Origin: an uncultured Rhodospirillales bacterium
GTDB taxonomy: Bacteria; Pseudomonadota; Alphaproteobacteria; CACIAM-22H2
Direction: 5' to 3'
Length of the DNA: 64,000 bases
NCBI GenBank assembly: GCA_937926175.1
Contig: CALANV010000037.1
Coordinates: 124,001 to 188,000, forward strand
In this document: in pieces, positions 53,538 through 63,177 of the stretch
How positions within the stretch are numbered: position 1 is the first letter of the stretch
Layout: every line of letters starts with the position of its first letter
Notes under the pieces: generated by a model
Told to the model about the DNA's origin: nothing
Seen by the model: only the letters and a program-made list of their open reading frames with translations
Database searches by the model: none
Position numbers and translations under genes: made by a program

Positions 53538-54581
53538 ATGAAGCGCATATCGGCCGCCCTTATCGCCATCATGGCGTCAGCATTGGCATCTTCGGCCGTC
53601 GAGGCCCAAGAGGTTCAGATGCGCGTGCTCGGCTGGTATCCCAATCAACCTCAGACCGAGCAGATCGAGAAACCGTTCTTCCAGAATATCGGCGAGCGGA
53701 CCGGCGGAAAGTTTCAGGCCCAGTTCAGGTCTCTCGGCGAGGTAAACCTCAAGCCGTTTGAGCACTTGCGCACCTTGAGAACCGGCGCTTTCGATATCAT
53801 GGCAATCGGAGCGGGTTTCGTCGCCGGCGATGACCCGATGTTCATCGGTCATGACATTCCGGGATTGGCGCTGGACTTCGACGAGGTCAAGAAGGTTTCC
53901 GATGCTTGGCGTCCCATCCTGGAGAAGCGCCTGGCCGAGAGGCACAACGCCAAACTCCTCACAATTGCTCCGTTCCCGCCGCAGATCCTCTTCTGCAAAG
54001 GCCAGATCAACAGCCTTGCAGATCTCAAGGGCAAGAAGGTTCGCGTCGCGTCGGCAGTCGCATCGGATCTTGTCAAGGCGATGGGCGGGGTGGCTGTGAC
54101 GTTGGCAGGACCGGAGGTATATCAGGGACTGCAACGCGGCATCGTGGACTGCGGTGCCACGGGCAGTGTCTACGCCAACGCCAACAGCTGGTTCGAGGTC
54201 GCAGAAACGATTTATCCGCTGCCGATCGGAGGATACAGCATCATTATGCATGTGGCGCGCGGCGACTTCTGGAATCGGTTACCGGACGGCCACAAGCAGG
54301 TGCTGGCTGACGAGTTCGCAAAGATGGAAAGCGAGCTTTGGGCGATTGCGAAGAATTCGCACGAGGACGGAATCCGCTGCAATCTGGGCCAGCAGCCGTG
54401 CAGTGGGAAGGCAGGGGCGATGCGGCTGGTCGAGCCGTCCGCGCAGGATCGAGAAGCATTCCGTGCGATCGTCAGGGACGTTGCCCTACCGGGCTGGTTC
54501 AAGGACTGCGAACGGGTCGCGCAGGACTGCCGCAAGCAGTGGTACGATAGTGTGGGCGCGGCAATCGGAATCAAGATGTGA
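53538..54581 (+). CDS. dctP: TRAP transporter substrate-binding protein DctP
   Basis: The 347-residue protein has a signal peptide (MKRISAALIAIMASALASSAVEAQ) and the DctP fold (LGWYPNQPQTEQIEKPFFQNI, then LADLKGKKVRVASAVASDLVKAMGG, VTLAGPEVYQGLQRGIVDCGATG). The ATG at 53538 is preceded by GGGAGGTATA. It captures an organic acid or similar solute and hands it to the DctQM membrane proteins immediately downstream. The true ligand is unknown. The protein has four cysteines in the C-terminal half, which may form disulfides. Confidence 0.9.
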   Translation: MKRISAALIAIMASALASSAVEAQEVQMRVLGWYPNQPQTEQIEKPFFQNIGERTGGKFQAQFRSLGEVNLKPFEHLRTLRTGAFDIMAIGAGFVAGDDPMFIGHDIPGLALDFDEVKKVSDAWRPILEKRLAERHNAKLLTIAPFPPQILFCKGQINSLADLKGKKVRVASAVASDLVKAMGGVAVTLAGPEVYQGLQRGIVDCGATGSVYANANSWFEVAETIYPLPIGGYSIIMHVARGDFWNRLPDGHKQVLADEFAKMESELWAIAKNSHEDGIRCNLGQQPCSGKAGAMRLVEPSAQDREAFRAIVRDVALPGWFKDCERVAQDCRKQWYDSVGAAIGIKM

Positions 54582-54646
54582 GCGATCTGAAAAGGACGCT
54601 CCGTACTGCGGCATCCGGAACATTCGGCATGTGAAAAAATGTCGGA

Positions 54647-55246
54647 ATGCTGTCCACAATAGATAAAGCTCTGCGAACGGTGGTCGACAAGCTGGCGCTT
54701 GCCGTCGGCTGGATTCTGTTAGGGTTGGCTGCGGTAACTTCGATCGAAACGCTTCTCCGCAAGTTCTTCCAAATTTCCGTCCAGGGCATCGACGAGTACG
54801 GCGGATATGTTCTCGCGGTGATCTCGGGCGTCGGGTTTACGTACGCGCTTCTTCTGCGAGGTCATATCAGGATCGATGCGGTAGTTCGCCTTCTGCCGCG
54901 CCAGTGGCGGTCATGCTCGGACATCGTCGCGATCATCACGCTCGGCTTTTATGCCTTCATGATGATGATCGCGACCGTGTGGCTCGTCGCGGAGTCGTGG
55001 CAGCTGGACGCGAGGGCGGTCTCACCGTTGCAGACGCCGCTGATATGGCCACAAGGATTCTGGCTTGCCTGTCTCGTTCTATTCGTCTTTTCATGTGCGA
55101 TCATTGCGATGCGTGCTCTCATCGCGGCAACTCGTCGTGACTGGGACGGTGTAGCGCGAGCGGCGGGTATTCCGGACATCGACGAAGAGGTTTCGGCGGA
55201 AATTTCCGCCGTACGTCAGCGGCTGGATCAACACACGCCGCCGTGA
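54647..55246 (+). CDS. dctQ: TRAP transporter small membrane protein DctQ
   Basis: The 199-residue protein has four membrane helices (ALAVGWILLGLAAVTSIETLLR, then YVLAVISGVGFTYALLLRGHIRID, IVAIITLGFYAFMMMIATVWL, FWLACLVLFVFSCAIIAMRAL). The N-terminal half shows the DctQ pattern EYGGYVLAV. It pairs with DctM to form the transport complex. The start at 54647 is plausible, though the ribosome site is weak. Confidence 0.85.
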   Translation: MLSTIDKALRTVVDKLALAVGWILLGLAAVTSIETLLRKFFQISVQGIDEYGGYVLAVISGVGFTYALLLRGHIRIDAVVRLLPRQWRSCSDIVAIITLGFYAFMMMIATVWLVAESWQLDARAVSPLQTPLIWPQGFWLACLVLFVFSCAIIAMRALIAATRRDWDGVARAAGIPDIDEEVSAEISAVRQRLDQHTPP

Positions 55247-55265
55247 TCAGCAAAGCGGGTATCCC

Positions 55266-56561
55266 GTGACGTACATCCTGATCTTCGTGGCGGGCTTGAT
55301 CGCCCTGATGGTGACGGGGATTCACGTCGCCACGGCCATTTATCTCATCGGCTGGTTCGGCGATTTTGCGGAAGCCGGATTGTTGCGGCAGATGGGAGGC
55401 ACGATCGCCTGGAATACCGTCACCGAATTCTTGCTGGTGGCGATTCCGCTCTTCATCCTGGTTGGAGAGGTTCTGCTGCGGAGCGGCCTTGCCGACAAGA
55501 TGTATACGGCTCTCGCCGTATGGACCCGGCGCATTCCTGGCGGGCTATTGCATACGAACATAGCAGCTTGTGCGCTGTTTTCCGCCACGTCCGGTTCGTC
55601 GGTTGCGACGGCCGCCACCATCGGAACCGTGGCAATGCCGAGCTTGCGAGAGCGGGGTTACAGCGAAAGCCTCACGCTCGGCTCCATTGCCGCGGGTGGG
55701 ACCCTTGGGATTCTCATTCCGCCTTCGATCAACATGATCATTTACGGCGCCCTTACCGGTGCGTCCATCGGCCGCCTGTTCGCTGCCGGCATCGTGCCGG
55801 GGATTCTCCTGGCCATCACGATGTCTGCCATCATCTGCTTCATTGCTGTCGTCCGCCCGCGGATTGCCGGACGGCCCGAACTGCGGTCGACCGTGGGCGA
55901 GCGAATGCGACGGCTTATCGACCTGGTGCCGGCGATCATCATCTTCGCCGTGATCATGGGATCGATTTACTCTGGACTAGCGACACCGACGGAGGCCGGT
56001 GCGCTTGCACTGATAACAGTGCTTCTGTTGTCGGCCTGGAGCGGGAAGCTGACGATCGCGATGCTGCACGACGCGTTTCGCGCAACCGTCCGGACGACCG
56101 CCATGGTGATGCTGATTCTCGTCGCGGCGTTTACCCTCAACTTCATCATCGGCTTTCTCGGTATCCCGCAGCAACTTTCCGCAGTCGTCGCCGATCTAGG
56201 TCTATCGCCCTACGCGATGATCTGGCTGCTCGTCCTTTTCTATCTGATCCTCGGCTGCTTCCTCGAAGCGGTTTCGATGATGGTCACGACCATCGCGATC
56301 GTGGCGCCGCTCGTGGAAAGTTTGGGGTTCGACCTCGTCTGGTTCGGGATCTTCATGACGATCATGATGGAGCTTGCCCTGATCACACCGCCCGTAGGTC
56401 TGAACCTGTACGTGGTACAAAGCATCCGCGACAAGGGCGGCAGCATCTACGACGTGTTCATCGGTGTCTTTCCCTTCGTCGTTGCCATGCTGCTCGTGAT
56501 CACGTTGTTGATCTACTTTCCCCAGATTGCCTTGTGGCTGCCGGACAAAATGTTCGGATAG
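55266..56561 (+). CDS. dctM: TRAP transporter large membrane protein DctM
   Basis: The 431-residue protein has about twelve helices with the DctM features ATSGSSVATAATIGTVAMPSL, GSIAAGGTLGILIPPSINMIIYGALTGASIGRLFAAGIVPGILL and the C-terminal FGIFMTIMMELALITPPVGLNLYVVQSI. It moves the solute with Na+ or H+. It completes a canonical DctPQM set, consistent with one operon. Confidence 0.95.
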   Translation: MTYILIFVAGLIALMVTGIHVATAIYLIGWFGDFAEAGLLRQMGGTIAWNTVTEFLLVAIPLFILVGEVLLRSGLADKMYTALAVWTRRIPGGLLHTNIAACALFSATSGSSVATAATIGTVAMPSLRERGYSESLTLGSIAAGGTLGILIPPSINMIIYGALTGASIGRLFAAGIVPGILLAITMSAIICFIAVVRPRIAGRPELRSTVGERMRRLIDLVPAIIIFAVIMGSIYSGLATPTEAGALALITVLLLSAWSGKLTIAMLHDAFRATVRTTAMVMLILVAAFTLNFIIGFLGIPQQLSAVVADLGLSPYAMIWLLVLFYLILGCFLEAVSMMVTTIAIVAPLVESLGFDLVWFGIFMTIMMELALITPPVGLNLYVVQSIRDKGGSIYDVFIGVFPFVVAMLLVITLLIYFPQIALWLPDKMFG

Positions 56562-56589
56562 CCGGGGGTTTATCGCCGCCTGCGCCTAC

Positions 56590-57483
56590 CTAGTAGGCAA
56601 ATTTCTCGGCAGGCAAGGAAAGAATGTGATCGCAGATCTCGCCCGGGCGGGTCAGCCAAACGTCGTTCCGTCGTTTCGCGATATGCTCTAGCGCCTTTCT
56701 CAGTTCGCGCAGCCGGAATGGCTGACCGACGATGAATGTATGCAGAGCGATCGGGCACACGAGCGGCTGGCGCTGCGACCAATAGAGCTTCTCTTCCACG
56801 TCATCGATGATCATCTTCGTGAAGGTCTCTTCGGACACCCGCCGATAGATGAATGCGGGAGAGTCGTTAACCTCCATGCTGGGATAAGGGATGTTAAGTA
56901 TTTTGCCGCCGGACCGGGTCGAGAACCAGATCGGCTGATCGTCCACCGGCCAATCCATCATGTAATCGTATCCCCCTTCCTGCAGAAGGTCAGGCGTAAC
57001 GAGGCTCTGCGATATCCACGGTCCCAGCCAGCCACGTGGGCGACGGCCTTCCTCCTTTCGGATCCGCTCCGTAACCTCGGCGATCATCGCCCGTTCTTCG
57101 TCCTCGGTCATTTCCGCCTGGCGTTCGGAGTTTGTACGGCCGTGCGCGACGATCTCATCGCCGCGTTCGCGAAACGCCGCAACGACCTCGGGGCAATGAT
57201 CGTAGACAATCGAGTTCAAATTGATGCATGCGGGTAATTCATACTCGTTAAGAAGATCGAGGATGCGCCAGACGCCGACCCGATTGCCGTAATCGCGCCA
57301 CGCATAACCGCGATGGAAGGGCGGTTTCGACACAGCCGTGAAGTCCGAACCTGGGAATTCGCCGAACCGGAAATGCTCGATATTAACCGCGATATAGACG
57401 GCAAGCCGCGTTCCGTTCGGCCAGTCATAGACCGGGCGCGTGTCGATTCGAGAGAATCGATACCGATTGTGGGACTGATGCAT
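56590..57483 (-). CDS. Polysaccharide-deacetylase/allantoinase (PuuE)-like hydrolase
   Basis: The 297-residue protein has a NodB-like deformed barrel: RLAVYIAVNIEHFRFGE, YGNRVGVWRILDLLNEYELPACINLNSIVYDHCPEVVAAF, ERGDEIVAHGRTNSE and GWLGPWISQS. It resembles purine-catabolic hydrolases (allantoinase PuuE) of this fold, though the metal-binding motif lacks the classical first Asp-Asp form. ATG 57483 is preceded by AGGGAG. It is probably involved in cleaving an amide or ester of the TRAP substrate (inference). Its stop faces dctM, 28 bp away. Confidence 0.8.
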   Translation of the reverse strand: MHQSHNRYRFSRIDTRPVYDWPNGTRLAVYIAVNIEHFRFGEFPGSDFTAVSKPPFHRGYAWRDYGNRVGVWRILDLLNEYELPACINLNSIVYDHCPEVVAAFRERGDEIVAHGRTNSERQAEMTEDEERAMIAEVTERIRKEEGRRPRGWLGPWISQSLVTPDLLQEGGYDYMMDWPVDDQPIWFSTRSGGKILNIPYPSMEVNDSPAFIYRRVSEETFTKMIIDDVEEKLYWSQRQPLVCPIALHTFIVGQPFRLRELRKALEHIAKRRNDVWLTRPGEICDHILSLPAEKFAY

Positions 57484-57493
57484 GTCGAACTCC

Positions 57494-58438
57494 CTAAGGT
57501 GTATTGGGTATGGACTGTTGCGACTTGGCAGAGTCCTGCTCTTGCCCCGGCGGACCTGAGCGCAGCAGCACGCCGGAGGCCTCTTCCGCCAGGCGGACGA
57601 CGGAAGCAAGTCCTGCGTCGCCGCCGTAAGCCTCGCGCGCACGCTCATAGAATTCGCGAACCTGAGGGATGAAGCGCCAGACGGCGCCAAACTCCCGTGC
57701 CACGGTGGCCGCCAGGTCGAAGTCCTTGATCGACAGATCGAGAGAGAAATGCGGGTTGTAGGAGCCATCGAAGATAAGGGGGGCGCCCTCCTGCAGGACA
57801 TAACTGCCGCCGTAGCCTGCCTGTATCGCCTCACGGAGCGCCCAAAGATCGAGGCCTGCCTTCGCTCCCAGAACAAATCCTTCGCCAAGGGCGACATGAT
57901 GAGCGAACGAGAGCATGTTGCTGATCAGTTTTGTGATTAGGCCGGTGCCGAGCGGGCCCATATGAAAAATCTTATCGCCGATCGTCCGGAGGACCGGCAG
58001 CACTTTCTCGTAGTCGGATCGTGTGCCGCCGACATAGATGATCGCCTTACCCTTGCGTGCGTTCGGCACCCCACCCGTTACGGGTGCGTCGAGAGCGGTC
58101 GCCTTCTTGGCCGCGAGCCGGTCGGAAAGCCGTCTGAGGAGGGCAAGGTCCGTCGTGCTCATTTCAACCCAGATCGCTCCAGGTCTGATCCCTTCGAGGA
58201 CGCCACGAGGTCCTTCGATTACGGCGCTCGTTTCGGCCGGACCTGGGACGGACGTGATGATGATATCGGTTGCAGCCGCGAGGGCAGCCGGGCTCTCGGC
58301 CCAGGTTGCGCCGCCATCGAGTAAGGATCCGGCTTTCGATTTGTCGAGGTCGTGGACTACCAGCTTGAAGCCGCCCCTGAGGATGTTGTTGGCGATCGGA
58401 AGGCCGATATGTCCAAGCCCAATACAACCGACGTGCAT
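57494..58438 (-). CDS. 3-hydroxyisobutyrate-dehydrogenase-family oxidoreductase
   Basis: The 314-residue protein starts MHVGCIGLGHIGLPIANNILRGGF (NAD(P) loop), then VWVEMSTT-like segment AIWVEMSTTDLALLRRL, DAPVTGGVPNARKGKAIIYVGG (substrate motif), GTGLITKLISNMLSF with the catalytic Lys, and KDFDLAATVAREFGA. It is a beta-hydroxyacid dehydrogenase, such as tartronate semialdehyde or 3-hydroxyisobutyrate type. ATG 58438 is preceded by GGAG. It lies upstream of the deacetylase-like gene, 10 bp apart, forming a minus-strand pair. Confidence 0.9.
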   Translation of the reverse strand: MHVGCIGLGHIGLPIANNILRGGFKLVVHDLDKSKAGSLLDGGATWAESPAALAAATDIIITSVPGPAETSAVIEGPRGVLEGIRPGAIWVEMSTTDLALLRRLSDRLAAKKATALDAPVTGGVPNARKGKAIIYVGGTRSDYEKVLPVLRTIGDKIFHMGPLGTGLITKLISNMLSFAHHVALGEGFVLGAKAGLDLWALREAIQAGYGGSYVLQEGAPLIFDGSYNPHFSLDLSIKDFDLAATVAREFGAVWRFIPQVREFYERAREAYGGDAGLASVVRLAEEASGVLLRSGPPGQEQDSAKSQQSIPNTP

Positions 58439-58713
58439 TCGCTCGCTCCAGATATGTCGGATGGTTCCCATTACGGCCGGCCGCCGGTTGCCCGACTTTC
58501 GGCGGCAACGGGCGAGGGCGCGCTCGAATGCGACATACGCGAATAGAGCGCAACGATGGTTATAGGCAGCGATATCTCGACCATTAATTGAGAAATGCTA
58601 AAAATATCTGCCGTATAATTCACTTGAACGGACTCGTATCGACGGCAAGTTTCGATGAAGGGACCCGCGTCGTCCTGGGGATCCCGTGAACGCGCGTACA
58701 GAGCGGTTAGCTC
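58439..58713. other. Divergent promoter region
   Basis: About 275 bp between the minus-strand pair and the GMC gene. An AT-rich stretch at about 58560-58625 probably contains the promoters. Confidence 0.4.
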
Positions 58714-60405
58714 ATGAAATTCAGTCATATCGTCGTCGGCGGCGGATCGGCCGGATGCGTCGTGGCGAGCAGGCTTTCCGAACGGGCGGATAATTCAGTC
58801 CTTCTGATCGAGGCCGGCCGCGATACGCCGCCCAACGACGTACCCGACGACATCAGATCGCCATATGCCGGGCGTGCGGCGATGAATCCGGAGTACTTCT
58901 GGAGCGGGTTGCGCGCCTATCTTGCCGCCACCACCAACAGCGGCCAAGCCGAATTTTCCTTTTACGAACAGGCCCGCGTGATGGGCGGCGGTTCATCCGT
59001 GAATGGGCAGGTCATCACGCGCGGCGATGCCGGAGATTACGATTACTGGAAAAGCCTGGGGGTCGAAGGCTGGGGATGGAACGACGTCCTTCCCAGCTTC
59101 AAGCGAGTGGAACGGGATCTCGACTTCCACAATGACTGGCATGGAACGGCCGGGCCGATACCGGTCCACCGTGTCCCCAGGGAGAAGTGGGATCCGTTCA
59201 CGCAATCGGTGGCCGCAGCGCTCGATCGTCAGGGGTATCGGTTCGTCCCGGATTTGAATGCAGAACTGGTCGAGGGGTACGGCCCGATTCCAATCAATAC
59301 CTATGACGGGACGAGAGTATCCTCGGCGCTCGGCTATCTAAACCGAGAGGTACGGGCGCGCAAAAATCTGAGAATTGTTGCGAGGACGACCGCACTACGC
59401 GTGCTCTTCGATGACAGGCGCGCGGTCGGCGTCGAGGTCAACAGGGCAGGCCGCATCGAGCGCTACTATGCCGACGAAATCATCCTCAGTTGCGGCGCTA
59501 TTCTTACGCCGACGATCTTGATGCGGTCCGGTATCGGACCGGCGGCTCTTTTGACGCATTTGGGTATTCCGGTCGTCGTCGACCGCTCGGGGGTAGGGCA
59601 GAATCTTCAGGAACATGCGGCGATCCACATGTCCGCATATCTGAAGCCATCAGCCCGGATCACCGATCCGGGACAGCGGCATAATACCGTCTACCTGCGG
59701 TACGACTCCGGCGTGTCCGGCGTACGTCCACCGGACATGCTTCTCAATTTTGCCAGCCGGTCGGGATGGCATGCGGTCGGCGTGCGCCTCGCCACGATTC
59801 AAGCTTACATCCTGCAACCCTTCTCACGCGGGTTTCTCAAGCTAACCTCGGCAGATCCCTCGGTGCCGCCGGAGATTCGCTTCGAGCTGCTCGCCGACCG
59901 CCGGGACATGGAGCGCATGAAGGATGCATTCCGGCGGTGTGTTCATCTGTTCCGATCGCGTGAGGTCAGCAGGGTCACATCGGATCCCTTTGCGACTTGT
60001 TACTCCGATCGGGTCCGCCGGATCGGCCGCGTGACCAGGGTCAATCAAGTCCTGACCGGCGTATTGGGAATGCTACTCGATATGCCAAGTCCGATTCGCA
60101 GGCTGGCCATTAGCGGTCTGATCAACGATGCGCCGACGATCGATAAGCTGATGGCTGACGACGAGCGGTTGGAAGATCACATCAGGAGGACGGTCACGGG
60201 GGTTTGGCATCCGGCCGGTACATGCCGTATGGGCCCGCCGGACGATCCACTCGCCGTCACGGATTCCAGGGCGCGTGTCATCGGAGTGCATGGTCTTCGG
60301 ATCGCCGATGCCTCGATCATGCCGGAGATCCCGCGGTGCAACACAAACATGCCGGCCATGATGATCGGCGAACACGTGTCCGGCATGATCCTTAACCGCA
60401 CCTGA
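58714..60405 (+). CDS. GMC-family FAD-dependent oxidoreductase
   Basis: The 563-residue protein has FSHIVVGGGSAGCVVASRLSE, GGGSSVNGQVITRGDAGDYDYW (FAD site), ILSCGAILTPTILMRSGIGP and, near the end, the catalytic His in VTGVWHPAGTCRMG followed by LRIADASIMPEIPRCNTNMPAMMIGE. It oxidises an alcohol or choline-like compound. Unlike the gene at the left edge it has no accompanying small subunit and is probably cytoplasmic. It seems to belong to the TRAP-linked island. Confidence 0.9.
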   Translation: MKFSHIVVGGGSAGCVVASRLSERADNSVLLIEAGRDTPPNDVPDDIRSPYAGRAAMNPEYFWSGLRAYLAATTNSGQAEFSFYEQARVMGGGSSVNGQVITRGDAGDYDYWKSLGVEGWGWNDVLPSFKRVERDLDFHNDWHGTAGPIPVHRVPREKWDPFTQSVAAALDRQGYRFVPDLNAELVEGYGPIPINTYDGTRVSSALGYLNREVRARKNLRIVARTTALRVLFDDRRAVGVEVNRAGRIERYYADEIILSCGAILTPTILMRSGIGPAALLTHLGIPVVVDRSGVGQNLQEHAAIHMSAYLKPSARITDPGQRHNTVYLRYDSGVSGVRPPDMLLNFASRSGWHAVGVRLATIQAYILQPFSRGFLKLTSADPSVPPEIRFELLADRRDMERMKDAFRRCVHLFRSREVSRVTSDPFATCYSDRVRRIGRVTRVNQVLTGVLGMLLDMPSPIRRLAISGLINDAPTIDKLMADDERLEDHIRRTVTGVWHPAGTCRMGPPDDPLAVTDSRARVIGVHGLRIADASIMPEIPRCNTNMPAMMIGEHVSGMILNRT

Positions 60406-60708
60406 CCGGCGCGCCAAGCTTTCCAGCATCGCACGCCGACGTCGCGGACCCGCCGGGAGAGGTACAAAGAGGCGGCAGTCTCGACCTCATAGAGGAACTA
60501 CCGAGCTTGTCGCGTGTTTTCCTTGCTGGGGGCGGCCAGCTCCGCTCAGCCAGGAGGACGGCGCTCGGGCTCTGCCGTGGCGGCGAACCGCGTAGGCCAT
60601 GGCATAGTTCGGATCGAGATCGCAACCGATCAACGGGAGGGCGGAAACGCGTAACGGGCCGACGGCGGGGCAGGAACCTGGCACCAAGATAGGCGGCAGG
60701 CGGATACG
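60406..60708. other. Intergenic region, no gene seen
   Basis: About 300 bp before the receptor gene. Open frames on both strands overlap but have no ribosome site or known product. Confidence 0.35.
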
Positions 60709-63177
60709 ATGTTCGAGGCAGGACGCCGGATCATGCAGGGTCCAGACATCGTCGACCTCAGCATCAATCCGGACGAGCGGAAGATGCATCGACGTCGCCA
60801 TGCCATGCACATCGGAATTCCCGTTCTTGCCGTTGCGCTCCTTATCGGCGCCATCCTCGGGATCGCGCTGTTCTCATACGAGAGCAATCGGCGTGGCGCC
60901 TCCGTGCTTTCCAACGACCTGCTGCGTTCATTGGAGAAACGAATCAGTGCCGAGGTCGAGGCCTATCTGGATCCGGCACCGGAAATGGCGCATCTCGCGC
61001 GCCAGACGCTCGGCGATGACATCTTCACTCGCGAAGGAATCGAACGTGCCGAGACTTTCGGCCAGCATGTCCTGCGCGCCCATGAGCAGATTTCAGCCAT
61101 TTATGTCGCGGACGGCGCCGGCCGGTTTCTCATGATCAGTCGCAACGCGGATGGCGGCGCCGACACGAAGCTGATCGAGATCGCGGCCGACGGGGCGCAA
61201 CGGCGCGTTCGTTGGATCCGGCGCGATGCGGGTGAGAATGTTCTCGATCAGCAGGAGCTGCAGGACGATTTCGATCCGCGCACCCGCCCCTGGTATCGAG
61301 GCGCCGTCAGTTCGGGAAACCTGTACTGGACGGACGTCTACATATTCTTCACCGAGCGTATTCCGGGCCTTACCGTCGCACTTCCTCTTGCGTCGGCCGA
61401 TGGCGGCATCGCCACAGTCTACGGAGTCGACATGACGCTCGCCGCGTTGAGCAACTTCCTCAAGGGAATCGAGATCGGGAGAACCGGCCGGGCGATGATC
61501 ATCGATGCCGACGGACGTCTCATTGCCTCCGACGAACCTGAACGGATCCTGCGGGATGACAACGGCGCTCTAACAACGCGCCGGCTCGACGAGCTCGGCG
61601 ATGTGGGACTTACCCGCGCGTTCAATCATTTGCGGATCAACGGGCATGGTCACGGGACGATCGATGTCGATGGCGAGCGCATCATTTATGCGGCGACGGC
61701 GCTGCCGATTGCGGCCGACAAGAACTGGTCCGTCCTCATCGTGGTGCCGGAGGGCGAGGTCATCGGATTCGTTGCGGCCAACAACCGAACGTCCCTGTTG
61801 CTGTCCCTTTCGATCATCGGCATCGCAGCCATGCTGGCGACACTGCTCGCCCGTGAGGGAGTTCGCGCCGACCGCAACGCTCGGGCGGCCAAGGAACGGC
61901 AAGGCGTCGTCGAATCCCAGAGTCGAGCGTTCACTACGCTCGCGAGTTCTGCGGCCCTATTCAATCCGGACGACAGGCGCGGCCTGTCTGCCCTGAGCGA
62001 GTCTCTCGCCGAAGTCACAAATGCACGCCGCGTCAGTATATGGCGGCCAACGCATGGAGGTCGCACCCTGCTGTGCGAGGAATGCTACGATCGCGATTCC
62101 AGAGGGCACACCGCCGGCGTTGAACTGCATTGCACCGAGCTGTCGCAGCTTTGGGCGGGCCTTCAGGCCGGCGCTACTTTCGACGTTGTCGATGCCGCCC
62201 AGGACGCTCGTGTCAGCAGGCTGCGCCATGCGTATCTGCAACCCCTCGGTATCGGGGCGTTCATGGCGGTGCCGGTCCAACGAGGTACCGAGGTCATCGG
62301 AAGTCTGTGGTTGGAGGACTTACCACCGGTGACGCGTCGACCGACGGGGGTCGAGACCTTTGCCCGCGCCGTCGCGCAGATGCTGGCGGTTCGGTTTGTC
62401 GCCCAGGCAGCCGATCCCGTCGCCACGGGGGTGGCGACCATGCCGAAATCACCATCGCAACAAGCCGCAGCGGCTGAGCCGGACGAGGAGACGCATGTCG
62501 ATCGCCGCCGGATGCGTCAGGATCGTGTCGTTCCCGGACCGCCGGTTGCGCTCCGTGAAACGGCGGTGAACGGTGGCGGCCTGGAGAAAATCATACAACG
62601 CAATGACCGCGAAGGACCGGCTGCCGATGCAGTCGAGGTCTTTTCGGCGGTAACAGTTCTGACCGTTGTTCTATCGGATGCGTCGAGCACCGACAACCCA
62701 GCCGATGAAGTCGGGGCGACCACCGCCGATGCCGTTGCGCGCACGATCGAGGAGGCCACGGACCCGCACGAGATTCCGTATTTGAAGGTGCTCGGCAACA
62801 ACATTGTCGCCGCCGGAGGATTTTCCGGCGATCCGGCCCTTGCCGCCCGCAGCATCGCCAACGCGGCGCTCGCAATCCGGGAGGTAAGCGACGGGTCGGG
62901 GAACGAGGCGACGCGCGGCGTCGCGCTGCATATGGGGATCGATACGGGCATTGCCTTGGGCAGTCCCGTCGGGCGCGAACATCGCTGTTACAACCTTTGC
63001 GGAATGGCCGCGCGGCGCGCTGCCGAAATGGCTCAATCCGCGCCGCCAGGCAGCATACAGGTAACGGCGTCCGCCTACCGACTCCTCGTCGGGGAGTTCC
63101 TGTTTCGCCCACGTGGCGGCTTTTACATGCATCCGGAGGGAGAAACGGCAACCTATTTGCTGGCCGGGCGGTTATGA
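60709..63177 (+). CDS. Membrane receptor with Cache, GAF and degenerate class III cyclase domains
   Basis: The 822 residues comprise a transmembrane helix (about 34-56), a periplasmic double Cache domain (about 60-345; DPRTRPWYRGAVSSGNLYWTDVYIFF is typical), a second membrane helix (about 362-385), a GAF domain (about 400-570) and a C-terminal cyclase-like domain from about 640. In the latter the first metal Asp motif reads VTVLTVVL instead of VTVLFADI, and the second GD motif reads LKVLGNN with N697. Both metal-binding aspartates are absent, so it should not make cAMP. The remaining GIDTGIALGSPVG keeps the fold. It may act as a sensory scaffold. It ends in an ATGA overlap with an MlaE-type permease. 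Confidence 0.85.
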   Translation: MFEAGRRIMQGPDIVDLSINPDERKMHRRRHAMHIGIPVLAVALLIGAILGIALFSYESNRRGASVLSNDLLRSLEKRISAEVEAYLDPAPEMAHLARQTLGDDIFTREGIERAETFGQHVLRAHEQISAIYVADGAGRFLMISRNADGGADTKLIEIAADGAQRRVRWIRRDAGENVLDQQELQDDFDPRTRPWYRGAVSSGNLYWTDVYIFFTERIPGLTVALPLASADGGIATVYGVDMTLAALSNFLKGIEIGRTGRAMIIDADGRLIASDEPERILRDDNGALTTRRLDELGDVGLTRAFNHLRINGHGHGTIDVDGERIIYAATALPIAADKNWSVLIVVPEGEVIGFVAANNRTSLLLSLSIIGIAAMLATLLAREGVRADRNARAAKERQGVVESQSRAFTTLASSAALFNPDDRRGLSALSESLAEVTNARRVSIWRPTHGGRTLLCEECYDRDSRGHTAGVELHCTELSQLWAGLQAGATFDVVDAAQDARVSRLRHAYLQPLGIGAFMAVPVQRGTEVIGSLWLEDLPPVTRRPTGVETFARAVAQMLAVRFVAQAADPVATGVATMPKSPSQQAAAAEPDEETHVDRRRMRQDRVVPGPPVALRETAVNGGGLEKIIQRNDREGPAADAVEVFSAVTVLTVVLSDASSTDNPADEVGATTADAVARTIEEATDPHEIPYLKVLGNNIVAAGGFSGDPALAARSIANAALAIREVSDGSGNEATRGVALHMGIDTGIALGSPVGREHRCYNLCGMAARRAAEMAQSAPPGSIQVTASAYRLLVGEFLFRPRGGFYMHPEGETATYLLAGRL

